DNA of 64,000 nucleotides from Ephemerocybe angulata (lineage: Eukaryota; Basidiomycota; Agaricomycetes; Agaricales; Psathyrellaceae), in the NCBI GenBank assembly GCA_013368325.1, contig JAACJK010000164.1, positions 496,001 through 560,000 of the forward strand, in the 5' to 3' direction. The notes beneath the pieces are model-generated. The model was not told the DNA's origin. It ran no database searches and saw nothing but the letters and a program-made list of their open reading frames with translations. Made by a program: the position numbers and the translations under genes. Within the stretch, counting starts at the first letter, position 1. Each line of letters begins with the position of its first letter. Below, piece after piece: positions 10,643 through 22,700 of this stretch.

Positions 10643-12397
10643 TCATGCGGCGACCGCGTTCGCGTTGTTCTGAATGTTATACCAGTGACCTAAGGAAATT
10701 TGTGTTAGATGGACCGACACTGAAAGTCAAACAACTCACGCTCTGCAGCTTCAAGCGCCCTGACGTTTCCGCCCAGCTTGTTCACAGTCTCGACGAACTC
10801 ATCTTCCTCAACACTGTCAAAGACAATACCTCCACCAGCCTGAAGGTACGCAACACCATCCTTGAACAGCATCGTACGAATGGCAATGCACGTATCCATC
10901 TCGTCGTTGGCGAAATCAAAGCGACCAACAGCTCCAGCGTACACCCCGCGCTTCTCCTTCTCCAGCGACGAGACGATCTCGATGGCCTTGATCTTCGGCG
11001 CACCCGACACGGTCCCGGCAGGGAAGATGGAGCGGAACGCGTCAAACCGGTTCTTATCCTCGCGCAAGATACCCGAGACCTGCGAGGTCAAGTGGATGAC
11101 ATGGCTGAACTTCTCGAGCCTCATGAGGTGGTCCACTTTGACGGTCTTGGGCTGGCACACCCTGTTCACGTCGTTGCGCGCCAGATCGACAAGCATGATG
11201 TGCTCGGCACGGTCCTTCTCAGACGAAAGCAGTATGGCACCAAGCTTCTCGTCCTCTAACACTTCGCATTAGCACATGTAGCATCGCATTAGAGGATACG
11301 CGCACCTTCAGGAGTCTTGCCTCGCTTGATCGTTCCGGCAATGGCATGGTTATACACAACGTTCTTCTCGACCTTGCACAAGGTCTCGGGACTCGCGCCA
11401 ACGAGCTGGAGATCGCCGCAGTCCAAGTAGAACATGTAAGGCGACGGGTTTACCTGGCGGAGCTGCCTGTACGCATTGAACGGGTGGAGAGCGGTGGGGC
11501 GCGCCAGCCTCTGCGAGGGCACCGCCTGGATGATGTCTCCCGCAACGATATGCTTCTTGAGCGTCGTCACAAAGCCCTCATACCCCGGCTTCCCAACATT
11601 AGAAACGCCCTCGTTACCGAGGGTAATAGGAGGCTGGAGTGGCTCGGGGGTGACGGACGCGATAAGGGACTTTGCCAGCCGCCTCGCCTTGGACACCGCG
11701 GTCTGGTACGTGAACGCGAGGTTCGTGGCGCCGCTGTTCTGCGGGCTGAAGACGTGCGAGACGACCTTGAGCGTCTGGTAGATGTGGTCGTAGATGATGA
11801 GCGTGTCCACGAGCATGAAGACGGCCTCGGGGATGTGCAGCACGTCCTTCAGCTCCGTCTTCGTCTTGGGCTCGAAGTGCTGGATGCAGTCGTAGGTGAC
11901 GAACCCGATCGCCCCACCCGTGAAGGTAGGTACCTCGGGGATCTTCACGTACTGGAACATAGAGAGCTCTTTCTGCAGGGAGATCATAGGGTCGCCGGTG
12001 ATCTCATGCCCAGGTCCGGTCTTGATGACCTTGAAGGGATCTAAGCGAGGTGCTGAGCATGACTCGACTTCAGCGGCGAACCCGCTGAACACTTACCTGC
12101 GCCGATGAAACTGTACCTGGCGGTGCCCTCGCCGGCGATGACTGACTCGAGGAGGAAGCTGTACTTGGAGTCCTTGGCGATACGCAGGTACGCCATGCAC
12201 GGCGTGATGAGGTCCGCGGGGACCTCGACATAGACCGGAACACAGTTCCCCCGCTTCTCCTGGAGGATAAGCTGCTCGACTGTCGGGAGCGTGGGGTATG
12301 CAGGTAGTTTCTAGATATGGACGTAGAGCACAGCGTTTAGTTAGTTTGTACGAGACGAGATCGTTGGAGGCCGCAGACGACGCACCGAAGTGTCCAT
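10643..12397 (-). CDS. TRP2: Anthranilate synthase component I
   Basis: It converts chorismate plus glutamine-derived ammonia to anthranilate, the first committed step of tryptophan synthesis, with the Trp3-type amidotransferase. Five exons (about 12397-12386, 12310-12097, 12040-11306, 11255-10740, 10689-10643) give 507 residues. The N-terminal domain has [20 protein letters not shown], including the LLES element known to form the tryptophan feedback site, so feedback inhibition is expected. The chorismate-binding domain shows [65 protein letters not shown] and the terminal [11 protein letters not shown]. The first coding exon is only 12 nt, giving MDTS. It is head-to-head with SHQ1. Confidence 0.95.
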
Positions 12398-12802
12398 GGC
12401 GAGGTATTGAGGGAGGTATATCCAAGAAGATGAACAGGAAAGAAAGATTGGAGATCGCTCCTGGTTTTAAAGGGTTCAAGAAGTGGGGCTATAGCCCGAT
12501 AGAGTCGGTCGGTGGTTGACGGTGACGGTGGTGGTACAAGTTCAAGTGGGAGCCTGACTTGCAAAGCCGTCCGCCATATGGGTGCAATAATTACTGATCG
12601 ACGACGCCGGATCGCGACGTCGGAGGCCGTAAATTACTCCGCGACCTCTCTCTCCACCACATCCATCATCGTCGTCCTCGTCGTCCTCGACAGCGAGCAG
12701 AGCACAGCGCCAAGGACGTTCCAAGCATAGTGCGTCTCCGCGTATTCCTCCGTTCTTACTCGGGTTTCATAACCAGGGAGGCCACATCCAGGACCGATCG
12801 CC
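12398..12802. promoter_or_regulatory. Bidirectional promoter region, TRP2/SHQ1
   Basis: These 405 bp lie between divergent start codons. I looked for a TGACTCA general amino-acid-control (Gcn4/Cpc1) site and saw none. No TATA box is obvious near either start. Confidence 0.45.
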
Positions 12803-14678
12803 ATGATCACACCCCGTTTCAGCTGCAGCCAGACGGAGGACGCGGTTACAGTGTCGATGTACTGCCCCTCCGTTCGCGTACGTCTACCCTCATACCTATC
12901 TCCGTGCGCAAAGAGCTGACGCGATGCATACCCCTGCAAAAGTAGGCCGCAGATGTAGAGATCAACGTCAACGACAATTTGCTCACCGTGCACGTCAACC
13001 CATACTACCTGCGCCTCAACTTCCCGCACAACCTGCTGGAGGATGACAACAGTGCGGCGCGGTACGACGCGGGGACTGGGTACCTCAATGTTACCTTGAC
13101 GAAGGAGCGCAAGAGCCAGCACTTTGAAGACTTGGACTTGTTGGCCAAGCTCCTTGCGCCGCGACCGACCGAGACGAAAACGACGCCCTCTATCGAGGTG
13201 CTGTCGACTGAAGAGAACGAAAATCTGGATCAAAAGCTTGAGGGACTTAGCCTTAAGGGCGAAGACCAATCAGAGTTTGAAGAAGGTGCGTTGACTAGCT
13301 TTCGTCTAGTGACAAACTCGTGTGGCTCTTTCGCGCAGTCCGGCGCAATGTGCCGAGCCTACTATCTTCTGTAAAGGTGGAGATCGTATTTATGCTATCT
13401 CCGAACCAATCCTCTGACAAGGCCTACGGTTTGGCCTCCCTCATTTTCCCTCCAATATCACGAAACATCCATTATACTTTAATTGGCACAAAACTAAGCA
13501 CCTTCCTTCTAGCCGCAGCCAACGACTGGCAGTTGCCGCAGCAAGTCCCTGAGGGACTTCCCGAATTACAAACCTCTATCGAAAAGCCTTACGGCTTCCT
13601 GGATCTCCATTCTGGCTACCTTCGCCATGTAGGCCACACCGAAAACGAGGTCAACGACTTGGGCCCGGATGCGGAGAATTGCTCCAAAGATGAACGGTCC
13701 GCCCGAAGAACCAAGCGCGAAGACGATAAATGGGATCCAGAACACTACATGTCCGTATCTTCCACTTAATACCACCATTCTCTTCGGGTCTCCATTAAAC
13801 CTTTACCTTGAATAGGGCCGACTTCGCAGACGACGAATACATCCAGGACCTTCTCAAATGGAAACACCCTTACATCGTGGCACAGGACCCATTCGAGTAC
13901 ACTGAATCGGAAAACCTCGAAATCTTACGGCTTCCCCGTAAAGAGTGTATGTTCTGACATTCTTCATGGATTGGGACAGACTGCTGATACGAACGGATGG
14001 ACGGACATAGACCTCGCCGACGCCCGTCAAACCCACGAACTCTATCTAACTCTAGCCACCGTTCTCTTTTCGTACGCATACGAGTCACGCACGACGCAAC
14101 TGGACCCCAGCCCCGAAAGCGCATGGACACTATGCATCCTCACACCCGCCTTCTCCGCACTCGATCCGCCCAAATCCTCCAGCACAACTGCCGAGTTCAC
14201 TGCTGACGAAGTCGCCGCGGCGCTGGTGCCCTCGTACAGACGGAGCCTCGCGTTCCCCCTGTACCGCTCCTTTGCGCTTGCAGAAAAATGCCGCACAGAC
14301 GCCGCGCAGCTTCTGGCTAAAGGCAGAAGGACGGTCATGCGCTGCTTGCTGGATATGAAACGGATCCTGGATCACCACGAGGTGTACTATGTTTACAGCA
14401 AGATATGGCTCGACGATTTTTGCGTTTGGGTGCAGGCGCATGCTAGGTATGTCTGGCTTTATTTTAGAATCCTACTGTTTTGGTTGCACTGGAAAAGGAG
14501 AGATGCTGATGGCCAATGGCTTTTTTATCTTGTCCGCAGTGATGAAGTATTGGAATCGTTGGCTAAAACGATGCTCGGGGCGAAGGTAGATAAGGACTCG
14601 ATTGGGTGGCATCTTGAGGAGCTCGAAGCGGCAACCCAAGAGGTTGAGGATAGAGAGGCTGATAGCGACGACGAGTAG
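12803..14678 (+). CDS. SHQ1: SHQ1, box H/ACA snoRNP assembly chaperone
   Basis: Shq1 holds the pseudouridine synthase Cbf5/dyskerin before H/ACA RNP assembly. Six exons (12803-12877, 12946-13285, 13513-13750, 13816-13946, 14011-14446, 14540-14678) give 452 residues in frame. The N-terminal CS-like domain (about 1-95) has MITPRFSCSQT, CPSVRAADVEINV and NPYYLRLNFP. The Shq1-specific helical domain has EKPYGFLDLHSGYL, HYMADFADDEYIQDLLKWKHP, SYRRSLAFPLYRSF, KGRRTVMRCLLDMKRIL and HEVYYVYSKIWLDDFC. The tail is acidic (EDREADSDDE). Intron 2 (13286-13512, 227 nt) is about four times longer than its neighbours and might hide an extra exon, although the frame is kept without one. Confidence 0.93.
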
Positions 14679-16446
14679 GCAACTTGCAATGGCAACTCCG
14701 AGGATGCCTTGTATAGCGATTCTTTCAGTCACTCAGCGGCGTCGAGCCGCTTCTCAAACAATGCAATTCTCGGTGGATCCAGCCTCTTCTCTGCCAACGC
14801 TCAGTGAAGACCGTCATCGTTTGACCACGCATCTACTTATCCCTATTGGCATACTTCCTTATATGTTGAAATGCCTCTTTCGGTGCGCCGGCCGACAGGG
14901 TGGCTCCTTTCCCAACTTTCCCTGTCAAGCTGTTGGTATCACGCCAAGGTATCTATCTATCTATCGTAAATTTGTGAATGGAACCCTCCTCTGGCCTTTT
15001 GTGGGCGAGCGGGAGGTGCAGCGAGGCAGAAGCAGCTGACAGCACCTTTTGGTGGCGAAGAAGCAAAGGTCTGCACATGTTCTAACGGTAAGTATACAGG
15101 CTTCATTAACAGCTGGGTCTTTGGAGCTAGGATCCGCGTACGTTCTTTTCTTCTCTAATAACTGCCTTCTCCTGCCTCATCTCTCCTCCAGCAGAGTTTA
15201 TTGAGGAGCTTGCGCCGAGCTTCGAGTGCCAGCCTTCACAAGCGCCGGCACGTATGTCCTCGGAAACCCCCAAAAGCCGTGGCAACCTCCGTACGCTGTG
15301 TCTAATTTTTTTCATGCCGTCAAGGAATATGTACAGCTCTCACTCTTAGCCTACTTATCATAGATGCGAGTCCCCAAAAGGTCTATGGGTGGCAACGAGT
15401 GATCCAGATGCTGCTTGATCCTACCGTTGGTGCGTCGAAGGGGAAAGGCGGTATGATAGAAGCACTGATTCGATATTTGTTAGGCTTAAACTCACCGTTG
15501 CCCACCGTACGGAGGCTTATCTCTGCGTGTCCTTGCTTCAGGGATCAAGAGCCCGGAGTCCTCACGGCAGCCTGAAGCCTCGCGCCGTGCAGTGTGACCC
15601 GAAAGACAAGGGATTAGGTGAGATGGAATAGGCAGATTAGTATCTTATTCACTTGAAGAAGCCTCAACTCAACAGACTACCCGCAACCGTCGCCTCGCTC
15701 CCAGATTCACATTAAGTTCTTTGTGATTCTATCTTCTGAAATGAATGTGACCCAGGTTCTCGTACAACTGTATCCTGATTCTTCCTTGCCCCGTTGCGCT
15801 TGCGTTTTTCTGATATTTTAACTAGGTTCTTTTTCCACAAACCCTTGGACCAAACCCTCGATCCCAGCGGACTCGGTTAGCGCCTCTGTGACCCGGGTGA
15901 CTAGCATTGCGGTTGGCCGTAAGTAGCTTGTGTGCTCTTGTGTGAGGCTCTCGGCGATACCAGCGCTAGATATCATCATCAGTGTTTTGCGAAGCCATCA
16001 GCACAGGTCGGTAATTAGTGAGCTCACAGCGCAGGGTGGTCAGTCTCTATGACGATATGTGCGCTGGAGCCTTAATACCAGGCCTTACCCCACCTAGTTA
16101 CGCGGTTGGGCGTCCCAGGAGCCGACCCTGCACATATCTTGCGAGCGCTAGCCTAGGGGGATCCGTAATTCAATATGCTCAATTCCCAAGCATTCTCGGG
16201 CACATCTAATCACTCGAGCATATGTATGCTTAGTCCCTTCCACTAGCAAGAACCCTAATTTTTTTGGTGGCTTCGTGATGTCTAGCACAAGTGGTATTAG
16301 AGGCTCGCAACATCGGTAGGCTGAGGTATGTAAGGAGATGGCGCCGGCTTCTTACCTTCGCTCATAGAATCTGAATCATCATTCGTGATCTCACTTTCGA
16401 AGCGCTTCCTAAATTCCATCGTCGAATCTACCGACCGGGGTTGCTG
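14679..16446. other. Gene-poor stretch; possible unrecognised or decayed exons at about 14978-15575
   Basis: After SHQ1 no known family is seen. Three short open segments could be joined: one from an ATG at about 14978, one at about 15195-15251 reading EFIEELAPSFECQ, and one from about 15363 to a TGA near 15575 reading VYGWQRVIQMLLDPTVG. The last two join in frame through GTATGT...ATAG, but the join to the first needs a GC donor. I recognise no domain. This could be an unknown small gene or a relic, so I do not call it a CDS. Confidence 0.3.
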
Positions 16447-16612
16447 TTAAAGGGAGAAGGAACTCAAGAAGGCTCGGAGTGTGACACTACGGCCCCGCCG
16501 TGGTTGGTCTCCGGGCCCGGAGGCTGGTCTTAAAGGGAGAAGGAACTCAAGAAGGCTCGGAGTGTGACACTACGGCCCCGCCGTGGTTGGTCTCCGGGCC
16601 CGGAGGCTGGTC
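16447..16612. repeat. Perfect 83-bp tandem duplication (two copies)
   Basis: The units 16447-16529 and 16530-16612 appear identical by eye and abut without a spacer. Each unit begins TTAAAGGGAGAAGGAACTC and near its end carries the perfect 14-bp palindrome CTCCGGGCCCGGAG. No protein or known RNA feature is recognised. Perfect identity points to a recent event. Confidence 0.9.
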
Positions 16613-19600
16613 ACATCCCATATGGAGTGCGGCCCTCCCCCGGAGGCATCACAAAGAAGCACCTTCTGGAGGTCCCCATTGGTGTGACTCGCTACATAGT
16701 GGGTATGTGGTAGAGTGGGTGACACAAAATGTGTTCCAGGCTAGACCGCCATCATGTCAGGAAAGAAGAAGCGTAGTGTATCTGACAAGTATCTTTCTCC
16801 CTTTGGCATGGGCAGATGTGATGAAGTTGGCTGGCCGGAGACTGTCTGAGAGGTCAGTAGGCGCCCGCAGGCTGGCACAACGGCATTCTGGATGATACCG
16901 GTCAATTACCGAGCTATTTCGTTTCATACTACGCCTTATCGTAGACTCTGACAGGTCTACCGTTATCGTCTTATCTAGACGCGCTTGGATGGCTTGTAGA
17001 TAGGTTTTAGAGGGTAAGTTTTGGGCGCTTATGATCCCGGGCGATGCCTTGGCCCTTCTATGCCAGCGTGGAATCGCTCACACCATTTTGTCAGCTGACG
17101 ATCATGATGTACTTGGGGTAGCGTTCGGTTGTGGTATTTTGCGGGGTGTGAGCTCCCGGTGCGATGTTGCGGCATTACCCCACTAGACTACGACTTCTAT
17201 GGCTTAGTCGTACCATATTCTATTCAAAGCTTGGTCAATAAATAGAAATTGGTTGGCTATGTATGCATTGAACTCCATTCTATTCTACCCTGAATTGAAT
17301 TGGCGATATCTATGAAGAAACGTGGACTTTGCGTGGACTCTCTCAAATCACAGTGGTGGACGTTATGGCATCGGCCATTTTGTTAGTTTCAGAGACACAT
17401 GTGATGCTGCGAAATTTCAGATATATCAAGAAGACCCTTCCTCTATGCTTCTTTCTCGTAAGTGACTAAAACATAGATATCTGTCTGCGATTATAGATGG
17501 CACACGAGAGCGTCTCTGTGAGTCTGACGGGTAGAATGGCTGGAACACTTTCAAGCCCGACTCGCCTGTGATATTCGCGAGTAGATGCGATAAGGATGGG
17601 GAAGGACAAATTCCGCGAAGTCCGAGAAGCTGCATGGCTGATCTCCTCTTCCACAAGTTCTATATGGACTATGGGCACAAGCTAGGCTCAACTGTAAGAA
17701 GAAGATTCAAGTTGTCTGTCCGCTGATAGGGTTAAGTTGGGTCGTTCGAAATGCCCGTTAAGGTAAGTGTTTTCGTCTACACTGCGACCACATAGGCTCG
17801 CGAGAAGCCTAAGAAGGCACAGGTGTGTGCATCTGACTAACTTTTCGAAGAGTCTAACTCGGTGGGTTGTGACCGTCCTATCTGATAAAGGCTCTCCTTG
17901 TATTCCAAGACCCTTCTCAATACCGGACTTTCCACACTACAGAGTCCAACTTCCTGGCAAAACTAGCAAGTCTGTCAGCCAGTGTATACATCCTTACACA
18001 CATCGAATGCTATGACGATTTTTGCTTACCACACACCCTCTTCAATCTGGCCTCGGATTATGAGGCTTGGGGTGTTGACCGTGTTGGGACAATAACAAGG
18101 CCCTTCTGAAATAACAAAAGCAAAGGCTCCCACACCGACGCCCACAGTGTCCGAGCGAAGGCCTACCGGCCCCGACGGTGGCCCATGTGCACGGGTGCAC
18201 TGTGGTCCGCCGGAGAAGCGCCACCGTGACCATTCGCCATTCATGCGCGGCGATGTCGAGGAAGCGCTGGCGTCTAGTGGTGAGATGGCGTGGTGCGCGC
18301 CGCGAGCCATGCTCTCGAAGCGGTGGTGTGCGAACTGTGTGCGTTAGGCGCTTCGCTCGACTTTCTTTGAGAATTCATGTTCATTTTTGAGTTTCGATAT
18401 GGCATGGTCCTAGGCGGGCGTGCGCGCATAGTGGGTGTCGGGTAGCGGTGACCATTCAGATGCGTGATACGGACCGCAAGCTGAGCGCTCCAACCGCTTG
18501 GGCTTGGCTTGGGCTCAAAAAACCAGAACCAGGCATCTCATCCCCCAACGGCCCGCTGCAGAATCCTCCATCCAAATCACCTCGAGGTTTAGAAATCTTA
18601 GATGCACTCCGAGTCTTCGCATGCCCATTGCACACCCTGTCATGGCATGCCCGTTATATCCTCTTTTTCATTATGCTGTTGTCACATTTACAGCCACCGG
18701 GGCTCACGAGTCTCAGCGAACCTGCGAGATCACAGAGTTCGGAATTCATACTGAGAAGAGTAGACGGTCACAAAACTTTGGCGGGGCGACTTATGTTCGC
18801 GGCGGCCGGGAGGAAGTACTGTCGTGTTCTGAGCGAGTTGGGACAATGGACGGAAGGTCGGTAGACTTCTCTATCGCCTTCTGGGAAGGACATTACTGAA
18901 TAATAGTCCTGGTCAAGATAAATTGAAATCCATGATACGAAAGTCTTCTGAATGTGTGACCGGTGGCTAGCGGCTACCCACCGGCTGACCAGACTCGCTC
19001 GGCCATCTGCACCGCTCGAGGCGCCAGCACCCCGGGCCTTCAACACAATTCACGATGTACATATCCCTCCTCGATCGGCCACCCCCCCAAATCCCAATCA
19101 ATAATCTCCCCAATCTTCCACCGCTCCATGCAGCGTCCTCGGCTAACAACAGCTAAGCGCGCGCACTTGGCGCGCACGCCATCGAAGCAGCGTGCGCGCG
19201 AGCCCTGTCAGCGTGGCTCCGCTTGACGCGCAAAAGGCTAAGCGCTCTAGATCACCGGAGAAACAGCAAATAACTCAAAAAAAAACCCCCCGCCACTTCC
19301 TGGGGGACGTATGAGCGTCGGACGACGTCGGCGCCTTGACGCGCTCGAACCATGCATAGTATCGAATCGTCCGAAAGGCCGGGTATCTGTCCAAAAGAAT
19401 CTACGCATCGCATCGGGCGCGCGTCGTCGCGCCACCCCGATCCCTCCAAACTGATTATTTGGATCGCCCTCAATCGCAACGGTCACAAAGGGTCACAAAC
19501 GCCGTCATACGAGGTCATACCCTCCTCCCGATCGCACTTGAGTTTGTGGAGGAAGCGAACTATCGCGTGCCGCGCTCCACACCGGCTGCTGACGACCGTA

Positions 19601-19932
19601 TCAGCGAGCCCCCAGTCTGAATCTTTGCCTGGTAGAGGTTAGAGTCAGTGACTCCCTACAAGACGTCCGTCCATCCGTCCGTCTTTCAAGTGGTGGAGAC
19701 CAAGGAAAGCTCGCTGAGTTACGGATACAGCTCGCGCCATACCTATCACCGCTAGAAGCTGGTAATTAGACGATTAAACGGTCATCCGGGGAGGCGAGCG
19801 AGTAGGTAGGCAAGGCAGCTGTCTGACGGGACGGTCCCAAACTCGGACCCCTCGCCGGTCGGAGAGCGCTTAGCGCCTAATACTCTACCGTGACTTGACT
19901 ATCCTCCTTCAAGACTGTGACTCTCCGCGACA
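16613..19932. other. Gene-poor intergenic region
   Basis: No conserved protein or RNA was recognised on either strand. Short open frames are present without domains. GC-rich inverted stretches occur at about 19155-19205 (GCGCGC runs) and a GTCC-type microsatellite near 19665-19680. The texture, lacking codon periodicity and holding dispersed palindromes, suggests decayed mobile DNA, but no named element could be assigned. Confidence 0.5.
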
Positions 19933-20172
19933 TACTATCATTGACCATAGGTTCGGTTTTGACCGGAGGTTCGGTCAGTCCCCCTTCCTGAGGTCCGTTC
20001 GCTCTGAAAATTGGCATACGTACTCGGAATGCACTCCGAACAACGATTCTGCAATTTGTTTGAGAAAAATCGACCGGGAATCGAGAAAACGAGGTTCGTT
20101 GGAGGTTCGGTCGTTTGATTTGGCTGGGAAACCGAACCGGTGGTAAAACCGAACCTATGGTCAATGATAGTA
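19933..20172. mobile_element. MITE-like element, about 240 bp, with long terminal inverted repeats
   Basis: The left end begins at about 19933 with TACTATCATTGACCATAGGT and the right end (to about 20172) is its reverse complement. The match continues through GGTTCGGTTTT and, after a small mismatch, GGTTCGGT, so the inverted repeats reach about 40 bp. The outermost TA on both sides can be read as a TA target duplication, which is typical of Tc1/mariner-type elements. The interior has no transposase frame, so the element is non-autonomous. The superfamily call is inference from the TA ends only. Confidence 0.8.
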
Positions 20173-20590
20173 CATAGTGACATTGACGGAATCAGACTTT
20201 GGTTGGAGCAACTGGCAGATGAAATGAATGAACAGCACCAATCACACCGCACTCAAGTCGCTTCATGCAGTGGAAGCGAATACGCGTCCGGTCGGTCACA
20301 CTAGGACTTGAGCTTGAGCGCTTGAACGTAAGTTCTAAAAAACTAGTTTATGTCAATTCATATCGTATCGTATCGTAAGCAATAAAAGTACAAGGCATCG
20401 TAACGAGCAAAAAGGTCTAGAGTTAGACAGCAAATGGTTGGGTCAAAAGACAGAGTGTAAGTAGGAGAGGTAGAGGACAAGCAGAACTATACGTGTAGGT
20501 AGAACCGTTGCATGGCAAACAGACTCAGGACTTGCGCCAATAAATACCAAGAAAACCCCACCTCTAGTCCAAGACAAAGGACACAACAAT
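20173..20590. other. 3' flank of the transporter gene
   Basis: This lies between the MITE-like element and the stop codon of the minus-strand transporter. It contains a short GTATC repeat near 20362-20378. No gene was recognised. Confidence 0.5.
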
Positions 20591-22700
20591 CTAAGCATCC
20601 CCCGCAACCCTCTTCTTAGCCGCCCTCGCCCTCGCCTCCGCCAACACAGCATGCTCCCCCTCCGGCACAACATCGAACCCACTCTGCCCCAAATCCGCCG
20701 GCAGCGCCGCAGTCTCATCCAACGACGCCGTGCTCCGTGCAAGGAGACCCTCGCTCTCCTCCTCATCGCGCCCCGCGGGGACAGCTGCCGAGGTATCGAG
20801 CGGGCGAGGGGGCACGAAGGGAGGCGGGCGGATGAGGTTGTTGAAGACGAAGGTTCCGTATCTAATCACAACACACGATAACCGTCAGTTTCTTTCCCCA
20901 ATTACAAGTGAACCAGAGAGAGAGAACGTACACCAACAACCCAAACCCAACAACCTGCAAAAACGACGTCGGCACCACAAACACCTCCCACCCCAAGCCC
21001 AGACTAATAACCCAAATCGCAAGCGTCCTACACGTATCCGCCAAACTCCTCGCCGTCGCGCTCACACTCCTAGTAACACTCAGCCCGAAGAAGTTGAACA
21101 GCGAGATGCTGAGTGCGATCGCCAGGCCGCTCCAGAGGACAGAGGGCGTGGTGATCATCTGCGTCCAGCCGCGCGGGAGGTCGAAGAACGGGGAGAGCGC
21201 GGTGATGGAGGGCAAAGCGCAGAGGGGGAAGAGGAGGAGCACGGAGAAAGCGCCGAAGAGGCCTTCGAAGCCGACGGCGACGAGGGGGGAGACGGCGTAG
21301 CGGCCTGTGGGGTGACATTAGTTAGATACGGTACGCACTCGGAGACAGGGTGGAAGAGGAAATAGAAAAAGAGGAACTATGTGACAGGACAGGTTGTGCA
21401 GCTTGACTGATGAAGTCGCCTGCCTGCTTGACATTGTACTTGGGTGGAGCGACTTACCCATTATCTTTTCTGTTAATTACGTTTTAGAGGGTTAGTGATG
21501 ATGTATCAGGACTCTGTGCGGATGCGAAGCGCACCTTCGACGACGAATTGCGTGGCGGTGCTGGACAGCGAGTGGTGTCAGTTTCTGGTGGACAGATGGA
21601 AGGCACGGGGAGGACGGGGCTTACAAGATTTGGGCGAAGAGGATGAGGAAGACGCCTGTAGACGGTGCGCCATTAGGATTCAAGCTTTATTTGTGGAGTG
21701 GGATGGAACGCACCGATGAGCACCTTCCCGAGGTCCTCGTCCTCGCCGCCTTTGGCGGTGACGGGGGCGGCACGCGCGGCCAGCGAGCGCAGGGCGGGGG
21801 GCGCTAAAGCGTCTTTGATCGTGTCTTTAATGAGCGAGCCGCTGTAGCCGACCAACGCAACTCCAGACATGACAATAATGAGCGAGATCCATCTGCATAT
21901 TATGTCAGTAAGGAAAAGCGGTATTGTTGTAACCGGACGCACTGATAGAGGAAGAGTTTCCGTCTGAGGAAGATCACGCTGAAGACACCGACAAAGAGTA
22001 CGAGGGCACCGCGGGTCATCTGATAGATGGAGACGGGGGTATAGAGGAGGCCGACGTTCATTAGCTATAGGACGAAAGGGGGTTAGTTTGTTCCGGGGTG
22101 GAGGGGACAGTGGGGTCGTACTGTGGTGGCCGTGAGGTCGCAGGCGGCGGGAGCCCAGAAGAGGAGGTAGCCCCAGCCCTGCAGCTGCTCGGACGGCTCG
22201 TCTGCGCTGGGCTTGGAGACGAGGGGCTCCTCGTCAGCGGCGAGCTGGACGGCGGCGCGGGCCTGGTAGCGGCTTCTGAGCCATGCGTAGAGGACCGGCA
22301 AGAAGCCTTTTGTGAAACAGATGAGATCGTATAGTTATTATCTAGGCGAGACCGGGTGGACTGACATAGCATTTCTCCGACTGGAGCGCTGGTGAGAATG
22401 TGTGTGTGTTTGGAGACGGGGGGACGTACGGAACATCTGCAGGGTCTGCCAGACGGGCTGTTCGTAGAGAACGTGTTTGGTGGGGTCTGGGTCTGCGCAG
22501 TTCTCGACGCATTGCATGTCCTGGGGTGGGTGAGTGACGGGACAATTGCGAGTGCTGTTTGGAGCCGCACCTGCCATTTGCTCCAGAGCGAATTGGTGGA
22601 CCCCTGGTGCGTAGTTAGCGTGGGTTCGTGCAGGCAGAAGACGACGTACGGTGAGGATCATCCCCCCCAGGAGAAACGGGATGTACAGCGAGGAAGGCAT
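20591..22700 (-). CDS. DMT-superfamily transporter, SLC35F6-like
   Basis: This is a multi-spanning transporter of the drug/metabolite (nucleotide-sugar-like) superfamily. Homologues of human SLC35F6 locate to lysosomal or mitochondrial membranes; the substrate is unknown. Many short introns divide it. The start at 22700 gives MPSSLYIPFLLGGMILT followed after a splice by GSTNSLWSKWQD, the family's N-terminal signature. Further exons give LYEQPVWQTLQMFLGEMLCFLPVLYAW, WGYLLFWAPAACDLTATT, NVGLLYTPVSIYQMTRGALVLFVG and WISLIIVMSGVALVGYSG. Later come NFFGLSVTRSVSATARSLADTCRT and a C-terminal membrane segment. The cytosolic tail is acidic and rich in Ala/Arg and contains ETAALPADLG. The exon reading FLGEMLC is very short. 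It is head-to-head with the arrestin-like gene. Confidence 0.85.

Noticed and set aside
11346..12044. 232-codon plus-strand frame opposite TRP2
   Set aside because: Antisense shadow of conserved TRP2 coding sequence; no domain.
12398..12802. Gcn4/Cpc1 (TGACTCA) site in the TRP2 promoter
   Set aside because: Only TGACTTG was found; no true consensus.
13320..13512. Extra coding exon in SHQ1 before AANDWQ
   Set aside because: Reading frame and the PYGF-LHSG block are complete without it; kept only as a possibility in the intron finding.
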